Shown here: positions 11,246-23,015 of the stretch, piece by piece | Layout of the letters: each line of letters starts with the position of its first letter | Position numbering within the stretch: position 1 is the stretch's first letter | Notes under the pieces: generated by a model | The model's input: the letters and a program-made list of their open reading frames with translations, nothing else | Told to the model about the DNA's origin: nothing | Databases searched by the model: none | Program-made: the position numbers and the translations under genes | Assembly: GCA_016758965.1 (NCBI GenBank) | Contig: JAEPRB010000011.1 | Location: forward strand, 186,001-250,000 | Direction: 5' to 3' | DNA from: Circinella minor | Taxonomy: Eukaryota; Mucoromycota; Mucoromycetes; Mucorales; Lichtheimiaceae | Length of the DNA stretch: 64,000 nt

Positions 11246-12032
11246 TAGGGATTCTCACGGTTCGGTTCGGTTCGGTTCCTTATAAGAACTGAATCGAATA
11301 GACCTTTAGTAAGAACCGAACCGTGAGGAACCGAGAAGAACCGAGGAACTGATTGTAGTTTAATGGACTTTTATAAAAAATAAAAATATCAGAATATAAG
11401 TAATATACAGCACCCTAAAAGTTTATATATATATTAAATAAGTAGAATAAAAAAAAGAGGAAACTTTCTTTAACTAAATTCCGTTTATTATAAAAAAAGC
11501 AAATTACTTTTTCTAATTAGTAGAGAATGGAGGTGATGATCCTCAGTCAGTGTGTTAGTGTATGGTTCTACGTATCAAAGCGAAAACAGTAATAGGAACT
11601 TTAAATGTATTTTAAAGATTACTGTTGTTGCATCTATAATGTAATCAGCCAAAAGGAATAGGTAGATGACAGCGGTGTCAAATGGAAGAAAGAAAGTACT
11701 GTTGGTACATTCATAAAAATAAGTATCTATTGTTGTTACATCTGTAAAAGTAATTATGCTGGGCATCTATTTTCGGATTTCCTTTCCAGCCTGCCAAAAA
11801 AAAAAATTACTAGTTCTTCTTTTATCTTTTTTAATACACATTTTTTTAAAAAAAACGCATATACTTTTGTTCTTTAATAGTTTATACTCGTTTGTACAAA
11901 AGAAAAGCCCTACATTCTCAATCTTTATATTTTATTTTCGGTTCCGGTCGGTTGCTTCTAAAGAACCGTCTTGACTTTTCTCGGTTCGGTTTCGGTTCGG
12001 TTCCGGTTCTTCGGTTCTTATGCGGATCCCTA
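11246..12032. mobile_element. Non-autonomous hAT-like transposon (MITE class)
   Basis: Both ends begin with near-identical terminal inverted repeats: TAGGGATTCTCA on the left and, read inward from the right, TAGGGATCCGCA. The flanking octamers gtggtctt (11238-11245) and gtgttctc (12033-12040) match at 6 of 8 bases, as expected for an old hAT-type 8-bp target duplication. Subterminal regions are packed with GGTTC/GAACC repeats in both orientations (11258-11342 and 11938-12017), a common hAT feature thought to bind transposase. The 787-bp interior has no transposase-like frame; the longest ORFs are AT-rich and unrecognisable. It sits 22 bp after the end of the copy B pseudogene and just before the gag-like pseudogene. 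Confidence 0.7.
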
Positions 12033-12069
12033 GTGTTCTCCAACTTTATATATACCATTCACCTATATC

Positions 12070-13007
12070 TCAGTTGCTGCAAAATGGGTTGTTGGTAGCT
12101 TTGCCTTTGTTATTGCTGTGGCTGTTCTTGATATAACCGCCCTGCTGTGAGGATGGACCTGATCGAAAAAACTGCTGTGGTGGAATAGCTTGAGTTTGAT
12201 TGAAGGTACGTTTCTTATTACAAAGACCGTTGGTGGTTTTGACAGCTTTCGAGGCATTGGTTTGTTGTACCAGAGCCGCTTGAAAATCAGCTGGAGCCAT
12301 TGTAAAAATTTTCCCCAGAGTAGAAGATGAGGAAAAAGATGCATTGATAGCTTGGAAAGCAATATTGTTACGCATGTCGTTTATTTGTACAGAAACATTG
12401 AGTAATAGTTCTCTACTATCCTCCTTGAGCATATGTAAATAGCGTTTAATATTTACATTATTAACCTCTACTTGACTAAGTTCGAGCCCAAGTACATCCA
12501 AAGGTCGGAATACACCAGAGAGTAAATATTGCAAACGTTTGAGAGAAGACATATCTTGCTTGGCTTGATATTTGTTCATTTTTCAAGCAGCAGTAAGGAT
12601 CATATCTGGTGGTTGGTATTGAAGACTTTCAATGTTCGGATATTGATCAATAAACTTACGGCGCTCATCACCAGTAAGCATGGTAGTTGGAACAATGAAA
12701 AATCTAATGAAAGAACTTCAGTCAAAAAAAGGTGATAGAGATCAAGAGTAGAAAGGTCGAACCGGTAATGAGTATAGAGAAGACATTAGCTCTTCATCTT
12801 AATCCTCCATATTGACATTAGGGGATGACAAGGGCTCTGCTGAAGGTTGATCTCTTGATTGTGCTACTATATGTTCGGGTTGAAGTAGTCTTTGCTGCAT
12901 TGCAATAAATTGTTTATTTTGTGTAATTGAATTGGAGTCTATATCTTGTGGTACTGACCGAGCGAAAAGAAGATCAATTATTATATTATAGCATTTATTA
13001 GAACTCA
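12070..13007 (-). pseudogene. Degenerate gag-like ORF of a retroelement
   Basis: One frame runs from an ATG at 13007 to TAA at 12070 but is interrupted by stops (TAA at 12799 and several TGAs between there and 12579). In-frame text includes LFARSVPQDIDSN, a VPTTMLTGDERRKFIDQYPN block, and YLLSGVFRPLDVLGLEL. A Gln/Asn/Gly-rich tail (FFRSGPSSQQGGYIKNSHSN) precedes the stop. A helical core followed by a disordered Gly/Asn/Gln tail is what gag-like first ORFs of fungal tyrosine-recombinase (DIRS-type) retroelements look like, and I recall similar proteins in Rhizopus. That attribution is inference. No reverse transcriptase, RNase H or recombinase is present in the window, so this is a fragment. 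Confidence 0.6.
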
Positions 13008-14304
13008 TTTTTATACTTATTTTTTTCGTTGACATCAAATATAAATATAATAAATGACTGTATTTATGAAGCCATTGTAGGTTGGATACAACAATGAGCA
13101 ACAAGTTTTGGGAATTTGATTTTAATTTAGAAAACAAGGGAATAAAAGTATGTTTTAAAAATTTGTTTATATTATATTCAAGAATGATTAATGTTGAATA
13201 AGGTTGTTTATACAATAGGGTATTTGACAATTTTAAAATGAGATACAGTATTGAGTTTTATTTTTCACTATCCTCACTGAGAGCTTTGAGATTTCATGAT
13301 ATTTGAATGTCTTGAGTTTTTTTTTTCTTTTTTGACAGCTATTCAAGCATTTTATGTATGATAATAGTCATATCTCATATACAGTGACTATAATAGGAGT
13401 ATCATTAATTATAAAACAGTAATAAAGTAAGTAGCACAATTGCCAAGGTACTATGTGTATCCATGATAGAACATGCAATATATGTTCTAGAAATTTAATT
13501 TACATTCATTTTTAGCTCAACTTTTTCTGTGTGACGTGGGTGATGAAAGTTGTACAACACATAAATCTTTTTTGGAATTTATGTGTTGTACAACTTTCAA
13601 AAAAAAAAATTGCTTGTGAACAGCGAGCAACTATCTAATCTATTTGGAAAATCAATGGAATTAACATAGCTCTACCATAGTACCAACATTGAGTGTATCT
13701 ATGGCGTTCATATACTTTTTCTTTAGTAATTGGTCTTATCACAAAAACTCTCAAAGAAATATTAACTATATATAAATGTGAAGCATATTAGACACCCATT
13801 AATATATACATGGTCTATTTATTATTATTTTCTGTTAAACTTTTTACCAGTGTTTGCCCCCAACATAATCCACCAATAATTTCATTCCATCGTTAATTTC
13901 ACAAAATAGCCAGGAACAAAGTACATGAAATTAACGGGGGCGTACTATACGTATAACATTTGACAACACTAATGATAAACGTACGTAAGACACGGAACAC
14001 AATTTATTCAAGCATCATGAATAACAACCTTTTTGTCTTTTTTAGGCTATTTTTAAAACAATTTCAAAACTTTATTGATACGAAATATAAGTTTCAAAAA
14101 ATTAAATAACACTACTGTACAATATACATTTTTTAAAATAAATTACACACAGAACGTAATTATTGTACATGGAATATTTGTGATACAATCAAAGTAAAGA
14201 TAACAATTCACTAAATAAATTTGGTTTTCTACTGTTGTATTGTTCATCGTAAAATGGTCCCTTATACATTGCTGTCAAGTATTGTTATTGCTATAGTGCT
14301 CTAC
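13008..14304. other. AT-rich spacer with a perfect hairpin
   Basis: No gene is seen. The segment contains the inverted repeat at 13545-13598 (separate entry). The minus-strand frame upstream of the gag-like ORF (to 13230) is open but low-complexity. Confidence 0.4.
13545..13598. repeat. Perfect inverted repeat, 21-bp arms, 12-nt loop
   Basis: Arms 13545-13565 and 13578-13598 are exact reverse complements around the loop tcttttttggaa. The arm itself contains the palindrome GTTGTACAAC. A poly-A run follows directly. It could be a small-RNA-type hairpin, a cruciform or the relic of a very short inverted-repeat element. No flanking target duplication was recognised. Confidence 0.85.
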
Positions 14305-14880
14305 TCAGTTGTGGTTGTTGTTGGTAATTAAATATTGCCTTAGATCATTGTCAATGTAATTACTATTATCATCATTGGGTTTCCCAGAAGCAGTAATAGC
14401 AGCCGCATATGATAGCGGTGGTTGATCTTCTATTGAATAGTGACTATTAATATGATATGCTCCTAAAATAGCTGGTCATCCAACCATTGAAAACCAAATG
14501 ACCATAGGTATCAAACCGAACGATCCAATAACTTTGACCAAAACTGTTTCTAGATTAAACGTCACAAAGAAATCATAACTTTCGTTATTATGGAAGATTC
14601 TTTGAGCTGTGACCGTTATTGTATGAGCACTTGTAACAACAACCATAGGTGTATAAATATAGAATGCAGACTTTATGTTGTTGTCGAAATACATATAATC
14701 ACCATTTCCACCTCCTCTTCTAAAGAAATTAAATCTAAAAAGCAAGTACAATATCAGCTTAAATGTATTATAACTGCAATAATAGCTGATACGTATTAAA
14801 CTCGTGAGCCAGCAGTAACACCAATCGATATAGCTAAGTCACCCAATAATGGTATACCTTTCGAAATATATTAAGCTTTA
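14305..14880 (-). pseudogene. Decayed 7TM gene related to the 7172-8218 gene
   Basis: A minus frame from about 14751 to 14305 is broken by one TGA at 14476-14478. Before it come hydrophobic segments and YDFFVTFNLETVLVKVIGSF, then PMVIWFSMVG. After it the same frame continues for 57 codons with a polar tail (ILGAYHINSHYSIEDQPPLS) to a normal stop. The intact 7TM gene at 7172-8218 has FDYNITYAIDTIMVKILGL in the equivalent place, followed by a similar WW/polar tail. Farther upstream (14770-14880) GIPLLGDLAISIGVTAGSRV is readable but separated by further stops. I read this as the last two TM segments plus tail of a dead paralogue. Confidence 0.6.
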
Positions 14881-15063
14881 TATATATTTTCTTTACGCAT
14901 TTCCTGATTTGCGTAAGGGTACGCAAACGAGGCGAGGCTAAAGAAGCAATCCATTCATCAAAGAATAGTTAAGGTACAATCCAATTTCAAAAAGAAAAAT
15001 TGAGTAACTGAGTAAGAAATTATTATTTCATTTTCGTGCGTAATAATAATTATCTATTTATTT

Positions 15064-16209
15064 TTACAACTGGCTCAAGTGAGCCTTCAATGTTTCAATA
15101 GAACGGAAGCGATGGGAAATAGTATTTTTGATTTCTTTTGACATTTCAGCATATCTGTCATGAATGTAATTTTTTGGGGTTTGTTTTTTAAAAATAAGTA
15201 TATACTTTGTAATGCTTTTATTATTATCACCCCATCATAAATTATATTGAAAAAAATAACTTACGTTTGATCAAATCCATCGGGTTGGAATACACAATCC
15301 CAGCCAAATGTTCGAGGACCACGTGGAGGTACGATTTTACCCTTTAGAGAGCAAAAAAAAAAGAAATAGAAAATAAGCTTTTTAGCTTCTTTCATCATAG
15401 TATACATGGAAATGAAAATAATTGCTCGTTAATAAGTTCTACTTACATCTGTAGTTCCTTCAAAAACTATAGCTTCATGACCAGGACCTTCACAATAAGC
15501 AAATGTACAAAGAGCATATGCCGAGAAGTCATCAAATCCTTGTAACATCTTAACAAGGCCTTCGGGGCCATTGGCATCCAAAAACCATTTGCTATATACA
15601 ATCATAATTATTAATTACTAACTGTTTTTAACTTAAAGACAATATAAGTGTCTTACATATAAGGACCAGGCATTCCATTCATGGCCTTAAAACATAAACA
15701 GGTATCTTCAGTTATACAAGGTCCATTCAACTAAAAATAATGAAAGTGTTTGAAGGGTCCAGTAAGCATGTTGTACTAATGATATCTGCGGTGAACGGAT
15801 AATAAATGACCCAGTTAAAATACCATTTCCGCAGCCAATTGACATTTCTTTTTGGCAATTTCTTGAGTAGTTCCTTGATATTCGGGTACTATTTTAGTTT
15901 TGAAGATAATATCATATCAATCGGTTATATATGGATATAGGTATAGTGTATTCATAAATAAGCTAGTTTTTTTTTCTTTCGTTCATTTCCTTACAGTCAA
16001 CTTTATGCGATTCAACTTGAATGGTGCCCGACAAGATCTGTTGAACTTCAGCAAGCTTATTCTTGTTGCCCGTGACAAAGACTTTATATGTTTGCTTAGT
16101 TAATAGTCATTCCTGATCTTTGAAAAACCATCTCCTTTTTACTTTATTTTAAATTGTTATCCAAACTTAAATAAAACTATTATTTACCAATCTTGCTTAG
16201 CGATGACAT
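15064..16209 (-). CDS. HAM1: Inosine triphosphate pyrophosphatase (HAM1/ITPA)
   Basis: Hydrolyses (d)ITP, (d)XTP and related non-canonical purine triphosphates to monophosphates, keeping them out of DNA and RNA; cytosolic. Seven phased exons encode the enzyme body: 16094-15995 ([17 protein letters not shown]), 15888-15824 ([20 protein letters not shown]), 15730-15657, 15591-15447, 15341-15265 and 15154-15064, preceded by a start exon. Family signatures present are the N-terminal TGNKNKL nucleotide loop, [34 protein letters not shown] and ISHRFRS before the C-terminus. The start is unresolved. An ATG exon at 16209-16188 with a gtaaat donor is the obvious candidate, but every acceptor I tried either puts a TGA in frame or gives the wrong phase. 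The 16094 exon itself needs a phase 0 partner. The gene is divergent from the Sds3-like gene, about 140 bp away. Confidence 0.85.
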
Positions 16210-16347
16210 TATTTAAAATAGTAGTAGCGAATAGAAAAAAAAAAGGTAGAAACGCGACAAAGAAATTTGATATGACGGCGGCTTGTTTTTCGCGGGATTT
16301 TTCATGTATCTTTCTTTTTTTGGATTATTATCACTTATTATCCAATA

Positions 16348-17760
16348 ATGTCTAATTCATCAAGGTCCCGTTCATCTTCCAATGAACATTTCGAGAACAA
16401 GAGGATTCCTAGGGTCATTCCTGCAGAATTAACTGAATCTGAATCTCAATCTGAAGGTACCTTAAATCAAATAATGGAATGAATATTATAATATAATTTT
16501 GTTGCTAATGGCAACCAAAGAAAAAACATGTTATACTGAAAAATACACTTTGTTACTTATCATATAGAGGAACAAAATGATATCGATGAGCTACCGCTTT
16601 CCAGTAAATGGGATGAATGCGATAATCTTTTTAGGCAATTAGAACAACACTTTAACGAAAATCATACAAAGTAAGGTGGGAGGGGGAGCGGTTGGAAAAA
16701 TTAATAATATTAACGATATCTGATACCTCGCATGACATGTAACAACAATAGTATTTATCATCAAAAGCGCAATGCACTTGAAAAAATGAAAAAAGCAAAA
16801 CAACTGGACCCAATGTTCAGAGCAACCATTAAAGAAATCGAGAATGATCGAGATCGCAGTTTAAGAGTTGTAGAATTAAAGAGACAACGAAGGATTCAAC
16901 AAACAGAACGACTTTTTGATGCTCAGGAACAAGAACTTAAGCAGGAGTTCGAAGCAGCAAAAGCAAACTTAAAAATCGCATGGGAATCATTATATCCACC
17001 CAATGGTGTGTTTTTCTTCTTACAACTATAGCATCAACAGACACACACACACATATATATATTTATATATATATCTCACATACTAAATTTGATCTTTAAT
17101 TAGCACGAAAAAGACGACGAAAAAGATATCCTAGATCCATCAAAGAGCTCGTTGCACGTGTCGGTCTTTCATGGAATTTCTCTACCAATAGCGATGATAA
17201 TGACGATAATGTTGATGAAGAAATAGAAAGCATAAATGATCATATCCTTTTTTTGATACCTAATAGTCTACATTTCATAATTGAGTAGAATTTACATTTG
17301 GAGTTCTCTTTGCGGGCTCACATGATAAAACAATTAACAACTTGGATTGAGTTTTTAATGATACTCTGCCTAATATGCTTAATTACAACATTTGAAAAAA
17401 CCAGTTCATTCATTTTACTCTATATAATTCTTAACTTTATTTTCTTTTCGACGTGTCTCCACGTAAGAATAGGTTATATCGTATAGTAAACAAACGAGAC
17501 GAAGATGAAATTAAACAAAATCTTGAGCGATTTTATAAAGTAAGAAATAAATAGATCTAATATAACGACAAAATACAAATATTTAATATAAAACACGTTT
17601 AATACTTATGAAAACTGGTAATAAATTTCAGTCTCCAGATGATACCCCAAAGCACCAAGAAAAAAGCTCTACTTCACCAATACCTACAAAATCAACACGA
17701 AAGTCAGCAACCAGAAAATCAAAATCACGTTCATTTTCTCCTTCCACCTCTTTTCATTAA
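16348..17760 (+). CDS. Sds3/BRMS1-like subunit of the Rpd3/Sin3 histone deacetylase complex
   Basis: Exons 16348-16456, 16568-16670, 16752-17005 and 17104 onward are in phase, as is the pair ending at 17539 and the last exon 17632-17760. The join between the exon starting at 17104 and the one ending at 17539 is not settled: candidate donors are near 17213 and 17270, candidate acceptors at about 17485-17505. The protein begins with a Ser-rich segment and has an acidic patch. A long coiled coil follows (ALEKMKKAKQLDPMFRATIK, ENDRDRSLRVVELKRQRR, QTERLFDAQEQELKQEFEAA), then KIAW.SLYPP and a basic KRRRKRYPRS. The tail is Ser/Lys-rich. The ordered coiled coil with E.DR..RL..ae..r..... spacing is typical of the Sds3-like family, nuclear scaffolds for Sin3/Rpd3. 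Family assignment is by pattern recognition. Confidence 0.75.
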
Positions 17761-18028
17761 CTGATGATATATCGTTTACAGAAATTAACAAGAACGACAT
17801 AAATTTTTCATAATCAATACCCTGCATGTTTGATTTTTTACAAACCGTCCCATAGGAATATATATCTCATTTTTTATTTATTTTACACAAGCAAATAAAG
17901 CATTGTGGACATATGCACGAAATATAATTGCTGTATTTGGAAAGATAAGGCGGAGGGTGGAGGAGGACTTGATAACCCATTATCGCCATCGCTAATATCA
18001 TTAATTATTCTTTTTATCAAGTAGTTCA

Positions 18029-21000
18029 TTAACTTGATCTAATGTGTTGCTTAATAAGCTCAATTGCATTGCATGAGATTGTCTCGTCTAATAAATGTAT
18101 AATCATCATATTGGCATCATATTCTCTATTTTTAATCGAATAGAATACATAACGACTATATATGCAGTTTACCTCATCATCATTTGCAGAATTTTCTTTA
18201 TGTAATATTTCAATTATTTTCTTCAATGGTTCCAAATAAGTGATTTTAACAGAGTCAATTATATTATCATCCCATACACCCGACTATATAAATATAAATG
18301 AGAGAGTTTTTTTTTTTTTGTTTGGTGTGTTATTATTTCATTTCTCCCTTCTCCCTTCTCCCTTCTCCCTTTGCGATATCTGAATCTATATTCTTCTTTT
18401 TTTTTACCTGATTTTTGGATTTATCACGCATAAGTAAATACAAGTATAAATTGAGTACTTGCATTTCATATCCATACGTCTCCCATAGTTTCGATGGACT
18501 TGGTTTTTGGAAAAGAAGTGGAAAGAATTTATCTGCAATAACATGACTGTTGAAAAGATTTGGGTCGTTCTACAATAATAATAATGATTTATTATTAATA
18601 ATTTTTTTAAAAGAAAAACTTATCAAAGAAAAAACAATAATTTCTTCTTCTGATTATTATTCCTACATCATTTTCAAAGGCATTTGCAATACGATCTTTA
18701 AGTAAATTGACAGTAGCAGCACGCATGGGCTGAAATGGACAACTTTCAAGAAGTTTAAGGAACACAAATAGCTGTGCTTCCGCTGTACACATATCAATAA
18801 AGCAACGGATCATCTGATATGCACCATAACGCAAATCAGCATTAGGACACATGGCGGCAGTAGAAGATATAATCTAAAAAAAAAAATACCAAATTAGCAC
18901 GATTAAAAAGCATGATCATCTACGCACCTTTCTTTTCTCATCAATATTTTCTCTCTTCTTCTATCATAGGTTTATAGTAATAATAAAAAGTAACCTCTAA
19001 ACCTTGAAGTAAATCAAACTTCTGTAACGTTATTAATGGACCAGGTAGTTGATATTCAACTAACATTTGTTGATCTATTTTAACATTCACATGTTTTGCC
19101 AAGTAAATAAGTAAAAACAATCCTTTATCTACTCGATTCGTTCGTTGAGGTCTATATACATACATAATCAAAGCCGTATCAATAAACAATTTTTTTCATT
19201 GAAAAAGAATACATCCATAATTTGAACCAATACATACTCTGTAATTAAACGCAAGATAGGACCTAACATTTCACGTCCAATCCATTGAGGATAAATAATT
19301 ATTGGCAATAATCCTAAATGAGACATATCAAACGCTGGACCAACTATATAGGCATCATAAATTGAAATGGCTAAGAGTGAAGTAATCCCGCTATATGATA
19401 ATGTAAAGATATTCGAATTGACTTTTTCTTTTTCATTCTTTTCCTGTTCTTCTTCACTGCCATCATGCTTTGGTTCTCCCAGAAAACGTCTTAAGCGTAA
19501 AAGACTATCAAATGTGATACCAAGCGATTTAGCTATTCTCTAAATATTATAAATATAGATTGTACATTAATATTTGCATGTCTGTACATATATATCTATG
19601 TACAGAAGAAATGCGATTCTTTAAAAAAAACTTACAGCGCAACGGAATACTAAATCCAACATTTTAGTTTTCCTACCAGGGGTGTACATTTCAATTGTCT
19701 TGGATTTGTTTTGAAAAGGACGTTTGATATTATATTTCCATTGATACAGATGGGAATAGATGGTTGTCAAGTCCATATCCATGTTTAATATAAGCTTATC
19801 AAATATGAGGTTCAAAAGATAGACGCCCAAATACCACCGTTTAACTTCATCACTATCTTGTCCCAGATCGCTTGATTCAGGCTTCTACACATACATACAA
19901 TACTATTATTTATTACGCGAAGAAGAAGAAAACCCCACAAATTATCCATTCATTATTTTTGAAATAAAAATTGTCTGTTAATAGCTTACCGATTCTAACT
20001 TTCCATTAAATAATGGATGTTTATTATTATTCACCATGGTGGTACATTTACAATACTCCACGAAATCTAAGAGAGAATTCATAACAACAAACATAATTTG
20101 ATCCCATTGACTCATAGGTCGTTCATTATCACCCCATGATGAATGCTCATAAAGAATCGTCTCTAAGAATTGAATCACTTTTGAACAATAGTGGGTTGGA
20201 TATATAATACGATCCAATATCATTGTAGAAGACTTAAGTCTTTCTAAAGCTGATTGTATATTTTAGATAGAACATGGTATACTTTGTAAATACTTCTTAT
20301 ATCTTTTTATTTTATCATATAAAAAAAGCTCCCGTTTCTCTTACCTTCACCAAAAATTTCAAAGTATTCAACCATTTTAATGGCTTCTCGTATACTTTTT
20401 TCTTCATCCAATACAATATCATCCCAATCGACCATACTCATCTTTTCCATAGCAAGCATCATAACTTCTTTTTCACTCACTTGCTGTGCAATACGTCGAA
20501 ATAGTAGGGTAGCATTACGTCGTACTTTTGAATTTATTGATTCTTCTCCATTTGCAGTATACATAAATGGCTCAATCCATTCCAATAAATCCCACCCAAC
20601 CTCTTTATAAAACGATCGCTATATCATACATTATTATTATTATCAATCATATCAAAATCCATATATAATATATAGGTTGAGTGTGTGTGAGTGACTGTGC
20701 GTATGTGAGCTTGATAATAATATATAATCTATCTTTATCATTTTCCATGGTTATAACGAGAAAAAACCTTACATATTTATCACTTTGTTGTCCTTCATTG
20801 ATAACAACATTCGTTATCGTTTGAAGAATTGTATATTGAGCAGCAGGATTATAATCTTTAGCAGCTTTCAAAGTACTTTCTAATACTTTTATAAGGGGGA
20901 TTTGAAATTCATTGTCGACATTGTGATCATTGACCATACTCATGTCATTGATCTATGTACATATAAATATGTATTTTGATTCCATCCGAGATTAAAGTTA

Positions 21001-21219
21001 GTCTTATGTATGTATGATTGTCTCTCTTTTTCGAATTCAACTAAAAGCTAAACGCGTTTATCGCGTGTATGTATGTGTATGTATATATACCTCGTTCAAT
21101 TTTTGGTGCTCTTTCATAATATTAGTAATATAACGAGAAAGTTCTTGTTCAGAAACTTGACTTCTTTCATTAGTAACATGAGGTGTTAATGAATTGGTAG
21201 TTGTAATGAATACCCCCAT
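18029..21219 (-). CDS. YAP-binding/ALF4/glomulin-like protein (YBP family)
   Basis: Ten exons keep phase exactly: 21219-21091, 20952-20773, 20618-20345, 20249-19990, 19884-19636, 19539-19238, 19151-18995, 18873-18667, 18569-18408 and 18283-18029. They give 724 residues, a usual length for the family. The protein is a helical-repeat solenoid. Diagnostic-looking stretches are MCPNADLRYGAYQMIRCFI, CTAEAQLFVFLKLLESCPF, PMRAATVNLLKDRI, and DSLLRLRRFLGEP. Yeast Ybp1/Ybp2, plant ALF4 and animal glomulin share this fold. Known roles differ: oxidative-stress Yap1 activation and kinetochore (Ybp), cullin-RING inhibition (glomulin). Which applies here cannot be told. An intron at 18310-18400 holds four tandem TTCTCCC units. 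Confidence 0.75.
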
Positions 21220-21617
21220 TGATATAATTTATGCAATGAACAAAAAGCGAAAAATATATATATCGTGGTTTAAATCCAACTGGAAAAGTTGGATCTCTTC
21301 AGTGGTCAAAGTAATACTTGTTATATATCTCATTTTTCATTGTAGTATAACAAAAACTTTATCACTTCAATACATACATCCGCACAAAAATATATACAGA
21401 AAAAAATTGATTTAAAAACAAAAAATATATTTTCTCTATTTTGGTATGAATATGAGAGCTTTTTTTTTTAAAAAAAAAAAGCGTGAAAAAAAGGTCGGAT
21501 CATTTTGTTGAATAAAGCGAGGAGGATTGTGTTTTGTTTCTGTTTTGACCAGTAAGTCATAAATGATTCATTGTGGAAGAGGGGGGATTGGATGATAATG
21601 TTATTAAAATAATCTAT

Positions 21618-23015
21618 TTACAAATCAACGACGTTGCAGAAGCCAGTCTTTTCATCCTTTTCAATCTTTGCCTTTCCATCAGCCAATTTCTTGGTGACAG
21701 CATGAACTTCATGGAAAGTATCGAAAGCAATATAGGGGATTTGGTGCATCTTACAGTAGGTTTCCAAGTCACGATCCTTACGAGCGAAAAGAACATCAGC
21801 ATGTTTGGCAGCTGAAATATCCGACACACCATCACCACAGAAGACAAAGATGGTACCCTCAGGAGCAGCTTCACGAGCAGCTTGAAGAGCTATTATTATA
21901 ATATAAATTGATGATTATTATAAGTTAAAAAAACTTTTTCTAGTCAAAATCTACTCCATCTCAACAACTCATTCATTCCTCTCATCCTACTTATTTCCCG
22001 TTCCCATAGACTAATCGTCTCTTAATTTTACTTACTCTTTGATTTGTCGTTACCATAGATACTAATTTGTAAAAAAAAAAAAAAAAAAAAAGAATGATTT
22101 GTGTTATTAAATGAGATGAACATAAGAAAAGTATATGCGATAAATCTCAATTTACTTACGAGTCGTCATGGTAAGTGATCTTCCAGTTACGGTCAACACA
22201 TTCACCGTCGTTAGAGACGATCTTGATATCCTTTGCCTTTTCACCCAAGAAGTTGCTCATAATCTTAGACAACAAGGGATACAAACCACTATAATTTTAT
22301 AGTTTAGTAAAAGAGTTTCTGTTTTCGAATTTTCTCCCTTTCCTCTCTCTCTCTTTATAGTTATCATTGTATATATTATTACCTGCTAACAATGGTGACA
22401 GGGAAGTTATTCTCACGACAGTAGTCATTAAAGTCGGGGAAACCAGGATCAATCTTACAGTCTAAATAGAGTTGATATAAAAGTTTAGTCCTATTTTATT
22501 ATATCACCAATAACATAGATTAATTTTATATTCTCATAATAAAAATATGACTTACTGTCCAAATAATCAGTCCAGGCTTCTTCCCAGCTAATATGAACAG
22601 CAGCCCACATTTCAGTAAGACCGTCTCTGTATTTTTAAAGAAAAAAAAGAAATAATCGATTAGTATTTCTTGTTATGTATCTTCACTTTTTTCCGCTGTT
22701 TAAAATTAATTAAAATGTATAATCTGTTATATTTATATATTTACTTGTAGGTGATCTTTTCATTTAAAATATCGTGTTCGATTTCACGACGACGTTCAGG
22801 ACCAAGGGAACGATGATCATCGATCAACATAAGACCAGTATCTATTGTTGTAATATAATTAGTGGACCGTGCACTTTTACAAATATACTATTGTTTGACA
22901 AGTACAAAATAGCTAAAGTATTTAAAGAATACAACAAAACAATAATAGCAAAGCATAACTTACCATCCAAAGAAAGGGTACCGTCAAAATCAGTGAAAAC
23001 TTGGATCTTGGCCAT
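21618..23015 (-). CDS. HAD-superfamily small-molecule phosphatase, Pyp1 (YNL010W) type
   Basis: Seven exons in phase (23015-22964, 22841-22745, 22626-22556, 22461-22383, 22288-22160, 22061-22036, 21889-21618) give 241 residues, the length I remember for yeast YNL010W. HAD motif I is DFDGT at residues 9-13 with Asp9 as nucleophile. Motif II is the TIVSS segment after CRENNFPV. The Lys motif falls in the KAKDIKIVSND region or at GNDKSK. Motif IV is CGDGVSDISAAKHADVLFAR. Yeast Pyp1 dephosphorylates sugar-alcohol phosphates (ribitol and sorbitol phosphates); the substrate here is inferred from similarity. A 26-nt exon (22061-22036) is present. Codon use is biased and GC-richer than neighbours, suggesting good expression. 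Confidence 0.8.

Noticed and set aside
11892..12098. 68-codon + ORF across the right end of the hAT-like element
   Set aside because: Generated by GGTTC subterminal repeats and crosses the element boundary.
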